Positions 8,273-11,703 of a stretch of 11,703 nt of DNA are shown piece by piece. Under the pieces are notes generated by a model. It saw only the letters and a list, made by a program, of their open reading frames with translations. It was not told the DNA's origin and searched no databases. Positions within the stretch are counted from its first letter, which is position 1. The number at the start of each line of letters is the position of its first letter. Position numbers and translations under genes: made by a program. This DNA comes from Solirubrobacteraceae bacterium (GTDB lineage Bacteria; Actinomycetota; Thermoleophilia; Solirubrobacterales; Solirubrobacteraceae): the NCBI GenBank assembly GCA_019683665.1, contig JADGIB010000093.1, forward strand, positions 1-11,703, given 5' to 3'.

Positions 8273-9391
8273 GTGAGGACGCTGGACGACCTCGACGTCG
8301 CGGGCCGGCGCGTCCTCGTGCGCGTCGACTTCAACGTCCCGCTGAAGGACGGTCGGATCACGGACGACACCCGCATCCGCTCGGCACTGCCGACCCTGCG
8401 CGAGCTGCGCGAGAAGGGCGCCGCGAGGCTGCTGCTCGTGTCCCACCTGGGACGGCCGAAGGGCACGCCGGTGCCCGAGTACTCGCTGGCCCCGGTCGCC
8501 CGGCGCCTCGAGGAGCTCCTCGGGGTGCCGGTCGGCTTCGGCGAGGACGCCGACGGCGAGGTCGTCCTGCTGGAGAACATCCGCTTCGAGCCGGGCGAGA
8601 CGAAGAACGACCCCGAGCTCGCGAAGCGGCTCGCCGCGCTCGCCGACGTCTACGTCAACGACGCGTTCGGCACCGCGCACCGCGCGCACGCCTCGACCGA
8701 GGGCGTCGCCCACCTGCTGCCGAGCGCGGCGGGGCGGCTGCTGCAGCGCGAGGTCGAGACGATCAACGGGATCATGCGCGACCCCAGGCGGCCGTTCGTC
8801 GCCGTCGTCGGCGGCGCGAAGGTCACCGACAAGATCGGGGTCCTCACGCGCTTCCTCGAGGTCGCCGACAGCGTCCTCATCGGCGGCGCGATGGCCTTCC
8901 CGTTCCTGAAGGCCCAGGGCCACGAGGTCGGCGACTCGCTGTGCGCCGACGAGGACGTCGAGGCGGCGCGCGGGCTGCTGGGAAGCCCGAAGCTGAAGCT
9001 GCCGGTCGACCTCGTGCTCGGGCGCGCGTTCTCGGCCGACACCGAGACGCAGGCGCTCGACGGCGTCGACGTGCCCGCGGGCTGGATGGGTCTCGACATC
9101 GGGCCGAGGACGGCCGCCGCCTACGGCGAGCTCATCGCCGCGGCCGGCACCGTCTGCTGGAACGGGCCGATGGGCGCGTTCGAGCTGGCGCCGTTCGCCG
9201 CCGGCACGAAGGCCGTCGCGGAGGCGGTCGCCGCCGCGCCCGGCACGACCGTCGTCGGCGGCGGGGACTCGGTCGCCGCCGTCGTGCAGTTCGGGCTCGC
9301 CGACCGCGTCGACCACGTGTCGACCGGCGGCGGCGCGTCGCTGGAGTTGATCGAGGGCAAGGTGCTGCCCGGAGTGGAGGCCCTGTCGTGA
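8273..9391 (+). CDS. pgk: Phosphoglycerate kinase
   Basis: Transfers phosphate from 1,3-bisphosphoglycerate to ADP, giving ATP and 3-phosphoglycerate. Seen: substrate-binding RVDFNVPL (17-24), R35, SHLGRPKG (58-65), LLENIRFEPGE, NDAFGTAHRAHAST, nucleotide-domain GGAKVTDKI with K183, WNGPMGAFE near 296, and GGGDS and STGGGASLE near the end. At 372 aa it is shorter than the usual 390-400. Most of the loss is between the first-domain strand ending VGF and the LLENIRFEPGE block (about residues 86-93), where roughly 13 residues of a helix are missing in frame; a few more are missing around LLGSPKLKLPVD. All catalytic motifs are kept, so it should be active. GTG start, 4 nt after the gap stop, with a weak AGAAGG 12 nt upstream inside gap. 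Its TGA is overlapped by the tpiA GTG. Confidence 0.97.
   Translation: MRTLDDLDVAGRRVLVRVDFNVPLKDGRITDDTRIRSALPTLRELREKGAARLLLVSHLGRPKGTPVPEYSLAPVARRLEELLGVPVGFGEDADGEVVLLENIRFEPGETKNDPELAKRLAALADVYVNDAFGTAHRAHASTEGVAHLLPSAAGRLLQREVETINGIMRDPRRPFVAVVGGAKVTDKIGVLTRFLEVADSVLIGGAMAFPFLKAQGHEVGDSLCADEDVEAARGLLGSPKLKLPVDLVLGRAFSADTETQALDGVDVPAGWMGLDIGPRTAAAYGELIAAAGTVCWNGPMGAFELAPFAAGTKAVAEAVAAAPGTTVVGGGDSVAAVVQFGLADRVDHVSTGGGASLELIEGKVLPGVEALS
9376..9380 (+). promoter_or_regulatory. Shine-Dalgarno that fixes the tpiA start
   Basis: GGAGG inside the last codons of pgk lies 7 nt before the GTG at 9388 and supports this GTG as the tpiA start over upstream in-frame candidates within pgk. Confidence 0.6.
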
Positions 9392-10146
9392 GTCGCACGC
9401 CCTTCATCGCGGGCAACTGGAAGATGCACAAGACGATCGCCGCGGCGGAGGCCTACGTCGCCGGCCTGCTGCCGCTCGTCGGCGACGTCGACGGGATCGA
9501 CCTCGCGCTCTGCGTCCCGTTCACGGCGCTGCAGGCGGTCGTCGACTCGACCCGCGGCTCCAGCGTCCAGGTCTACGCCCAGAACATGCACTGGGCCGAC
9601 CACGGCGCCTACACGGGCGAGATCTCGGCCGCGATGCTCAACGAGCTCGACGTGCACGGGACGCTGCTCGGCCACAGCGAGCGGCGCGAGCTCTTCGGCG
9701 AGACCGACCGCGCGCTCCAGCAGAAGGTCCCCGCCGCGCTGGCGGCCGGCCTGAAGCCGATGCTCTGCGTCGGGGAGTCCGAGGAGGAGCGCGAGGCGGG
9801 CGAGACCGAGCGCAAGCTGCGCCACCAGGTGCAGGAGGCGCTCGAGAAGGTGCCGGTCGACCGGCTGCCCGACGTCACGATCGCCTACGAGCCGATCTGG
9901 GCGATCGGCACCGGCAAGGTCGCCACGCCCGAGCAGGCCCAGGAGGCGTGCGGGTTCGTGCGCGCGCTCGTCGCCGGCTTCGACGAGGCGGCGGCCGAGC
10001 AGGTCCGCGTCCTCTACGGCGGCTCGGTGAAGCCCGAGAACGCCGCCGAGCTGCTCGCGCTGCCGGACATCGACGGCGCGCTCGTCGGCGGCGCGTCGCT
10101 GGAGCCGGCGTCGTTCGCGGCCATCGTCGACGCGGTGCGGAGCTGA
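9388..10146 (+). CDS. tpiA: Triosephosphate isomerase
   Basis: Interconverts dihydroxyacetone phosphate and glyceraldehyde-3-phosphate; TIM-barrel homodimer. 252 aa, the usual length. Seen: GNWKMHK with N10 and K12, electrophile H96 in GHSERRELFGE, catalytic base E168 in AYEPIWAIGTGK (loop 6 follows), and the phosphate-binding YGGSVKPEN and GALVGGASLEP near the end. The GTG start overlaps the pgk TGA as GTGA, so translation is probably coupled. The start is confirmed by homology beginning at SRTPFIAGNWKM and by GGAGG 7 nt upstream. gpmI begins 2 nt after the stop. Nothing is missing or unusual. Confidence 0.98.
   Translation: MSRTPFIAGNWKMHKTIAAAEAYVAGLLPLVGDVDGIDLALCVPFTALQAVVDSTRGSSVQVYAQNMHWADHGAYTGEISAAMLNELDVHGTLLGHSERRELFGETDRALQQKVPAALAAGLKPMLCVGESEEEREAGETERKLRHQVQEALEKVPVDRLPDVTIAYEPIWAIGTGKVATPEQAQEACGFVRALVAGFDEAAAEQVRVLYGGSVKPENAAELLALPDIDGALVGGASLEPASFAAIVDAVRS
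10139..10142 (+). promoter_or_regulatory. Shine-Dalgarno that fixes the gpmI start
   Basis: GGAG at the end of tpiA lies 6 nt before the GTG at 10149 and picks this start over the upstream in-frame candidates that lie inside tpiA. Confidence 0.5.
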
Positions 10147-10148
10147 CC

Positions 10149-11621
10149 GTGGCGTCGCTGCCGGTGCCCTCGGTCGTGCTCGTCGTGCTCGACGGCTGGG
10201 GCCTGGCGCCCGAGGGGCCCGGGAACGCCGTCGCGCTCGCCGACACGCCGGTCATGGACGACCTGTGGGCGCGCTACCCGCACGCCCGGCTGCGCACCTC
10301 GGGGCCCGACGTCGGGCTGCCGCCCGGGCAGATGGGCAACTCCGAGGTCGGCCACCTGAACCTCGGCGCGGGCGCCGTCGTCAAGCAGGACCTCCTGCGC
10401 ATCGACGAGGCGCTCTCGGCCGAGCACATCGACAACGAGGTCCTGCGCGCGGCGATGTCGCGCGGCGGGCGCGTCCACCTCATCGGCCTCGTCTCCGACG
10501 GCGGCGTCCACTCGTCGATCGACCACCTCGAGGCGCTCGTGCGCCTCGGCCGCGAGATCGGCGTCGAGGACCTCGTCATCCACGCGTTCACCGACGGGCG
10601 CGACACGACGCCGACGAGCGGCGTCGGCTTCCTCGAGCGCGTCGAGTCGTGGGAGGGCGCGCGGGTCGGCACGGTCATCGGCCGCTACTACGCGATGGAC
10701 CGCGACAAGCGCGCGGAGCGCACCGAGACGGCGCGCGCGCTGCTCGTCGACGGCGTGGCCGAGCACCACGTCGAGCGGGCCGGCGACGCGGCGCGCGAGG
10801 CGTACGCGCGCGGCGAGACCGACGAGTTCATCACCGCGACGACGGTCGGGCCCGAGGCCCGCATCCGACCGCAGGACACGGTGATCGCGTTCAACTTCCG
10901 GCCCGACCGGATGCGCCAGATCACCGAGGCGCTCGCCCACGACCCGCAGCGGTACGTGACGTTCACCGAGTACGTCGAGGGCTGGCCGTACCCGATCGCG
11001 TTCCCGCCCCACCGGCCGGCGACGACGCTGACCGCGGTCGTCAGCCGGCATGGGCTGAAGCAGCTCCACGTCGCCGAGACCGAGAAGTACCCGCACGTGA
11101 CGTACTTCTTCGGCGGCGGCGAGGAGGAGGCGGCCGAGGGCGAGGTCCGCCACATGGTCCCGTCGCCGCGCGACGTGCCGACGTACGACCACAAGCCGCA
11201 GATGAGCGCGCCGGAGGCGGCGCGGGCGTTCGTCGACGCCTGGCGGTCGGGCGAGTTCCGCTTCGGGATCATCAACTTCGCCAACGCCGACATGGTCGGC
11301 CACACCGGCGTCATCGAGGCGGCGGTGAAGGCCGTCGAGACCGTCGACCGCTGCCTGGGCGAGGTCGTCGAGGCCGTGCAGGCGATGGGCGGGGTCTGCC
11401 TCGTCACCGCCGACCACGGCAACGCCGACCACATGCTCGAGCCGGACGGCTCGCCGAACACGGCGCACTCGCTGAACCCGGTGCCGGTCGTCCTCACGCT
11501 CGACGGCGTGACGCTGCGCGAGGAGGGCATCCTCGCCGACGTGGCGCCGACGGTCCTGCAGCTGCTGGGGATCGAGCAGCCGCCCGAGATGACGGGCGAG
11601 TCGCTCATCGCGTCGGCCTGA
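10149..11621 (+). CDS. gpmI: 2,3-bisphosphoglycerate-independent phosphoglycerate mutase
   Basis: Interconverts 3- and 2-phosphoglycerate through a phosphoserine intermediate with two Mn2+ ions; alkaline phosphatase superfamily. 490 aa, slightly under the usual ~510. Seen: metal ligand D15 in VVLDGWG; catalytic S65 in MGNSEVGHLNLGAG; the inserted phosphotransferase domain with HAFTDGRDTTPTSG (near 140-153), GRYYAMDRDKRAER (near 178-191) and FNFRPDRMRQIT (near 248-259); and metal ligands D381 and H385 (NADMVGHTG), D422 and H423 (TADHGNADH) and H440 (NTAHSLNPVP). The GTG start lies 2 nt after tpiA. It is unrelated to the cofactor-dependent GpmA that many Actinobacteria use. Last gene of the operon as seen. 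No terminator can be judged because the sequence soon becomes unreliable (from about 11652). Confidence 0.97.
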   Translation: MASLPVPSVVLVVLDGWGLAPEGPGNAVALADTPVMDDLWARYPHARLRTSGPDVGLPPGQMGNSEVGHLNLGAGAVVKQDLLRIDEALSAEHIDNEVLRAAMSRGGRVHLIGLVSDGGVHSSIDHLEALVRLGREIGVEDLVIHAFTDGRDTTPTSGVGFLERVESWEGARVGTVIGRYYAMDRDKRAERTETARALLVDGVAEHHVERAGDAAREAYARGETDEFITATTVGPEARIRPQDTVIAFNFRPDRMRQITEALAHDPQRYVTFTEYVEGWPYPIAFPPHRPATTLTAVVSRHGLKQLHVAETEKYPHVTYFFGGGEEEAAEGEVRHMVPSPRDVPTYDHKPQMSAPEAARAFVDAWRSGEFRFGIINFANADMVGHTGVIEAAVKAVETVDRCLGEVVEAVQAMGGVCLVTADHGNADHMLEPDGSPNTAHSLNPVPVVLTLDGVTLREEGILADVAPTVLQLLGIEQPPEMTGESLIASA

Positions 11622-11667
11622 GCGGGCGGTCACCGGGTCGGCGTCGCCCCCGGGGGGGGGCCGGGGG
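11622..11667. other. GC-rich tail after gpmI, ending in low-quality-looking G runs
   Basis: The first ~29 bases look like normal genomic sequence. A weak GGGCG (11624-11628) / CGCCC (11645-11649) pairing with a 16-nt loop is too poor to call a terminator. From 11652 the sequence is nine G, two C and five G, which may be a sequencing or assembly artefact, because it leads directly into adapter-like sequence. Confidence 0.4.
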
Positions 11668-11703
11668 CTTATACACAAAAACGAGCCCACGAGACCGAGC
11701 TAA
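11668..11703. other. Probable Illumina Nextera adapter remnant at the contig end
   Basis: CTTATACACA (11668-11677) matches part of the transposon mosaic-end side of the Nextera adapter. AAAA replaces the expected TCTC, and CGAGCCCACGAGAC (11682-11695) matches the following adapter part exactly. The remaining 8 bases to the window end have the length of an i7 index. The AT-rich composition contrasts sharply with the ~73% GC genome. This is read-through into the library adapter, not biology, and it should be trimmed. Confidence 0.88.

Noticed and set aside
6943..8580. 545-codon open frame antisense to the VOC gene, gap and pgk
   Set aside because: It is a mirror of strongly conserved glycolytic genes, and its product is Asp/Arg/Val-rich with no motif.
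11624..11649. Hairpin after gpmI as a transcription terminator
   Set aside because: It has only a 5-bp stem with a 16-nt loop and no U-tract, and the following sequence is an apparent artefact.
10014..11690. 558-codon open frame antisense to gpmI
   Set aside because: It runs into the adapter-like end for its start and has no recognisable domain; it is a shadow of gpmI.

Overview
The window is ordinary chromosomal DNA from a very GC-rich bacterium. Nearly all codons end in G or C, and GTG starts are common. The gene content (uvrC, rapZ, then gap-pgk-tpiA) is the actinobacterial/firmicute type of neighbourhood. GC content, the actinobacterial style of RecQ and the molybdoenzyme family suggest an actinomycetote. 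Class Thermoleophilia (Solirubrobacter/Conexibacter-like) is my best guess, but it is an inference and not proven by any marker here. The 3' edge carries what looks like Illumina Nextera adapter sequence, so the window probably ends at a raw contig end of a draft or metagenome assembly.

Left part (1-3963), mainly minus strand. A few codons of a plus-strand gene, probably the tail of a membrane protein, end at 92. They overlap tail-to-tail with a molybdopterin/[4Fe-4S] oxidoreductase of unknown substrate (46-2301). Nine bases upstream of that gene is a RecQ-family helicase (2311-3963), so the two are probably cotranscribed. The RecQ is unusual: a helix-turn-helix segment precedes the zinc site, and the C-terminal domain resembles the one at the end of UvrD/PcrA.

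Centre (3964-3989). A 26-bp divergent intergenic region separates recQ from uvrC. Two overlapping -10-like hexamers on opposite strands sit about one -10-to-start distance from each start codon, suggesting a compact bidirectional and possibly leaderless promoter.

Right part (3990-11621), all plus strand and tightly packed: uvrC (excision-repair nuclease), rapZ (P-loop nucleotide-binding protein), a 119-residue VOC-fold protein overlapping the rapZ stop by GTGA, an 88-bp leader, and then gap-pgk-tpiA-gpmI. The last four encode consecutive or linked steps of lower glycolysis: triose phosphate interconversion, then glyceraldehyde-3-phosphate to 2-phosphoglycerate. Spacings are 4 nt, -4 nt (GTGA) and 2 nt, so they almost certainly form one operon. 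The yvcK and whiA genes that commonly sit between rapZ and gap are absent; the small VOC gene occupies that place.

I found no RNA genes, insertion sequences, CRISPR arrays, attachment sites or phage genes, and no convincing new biological system. The points most worth checking are the RecQ architecture, the divergent promoter, the altered rapZ-gap neighbourhood, the probable Asp metal ligand of the molybdoenzyme, and the adapter artefact at the end.
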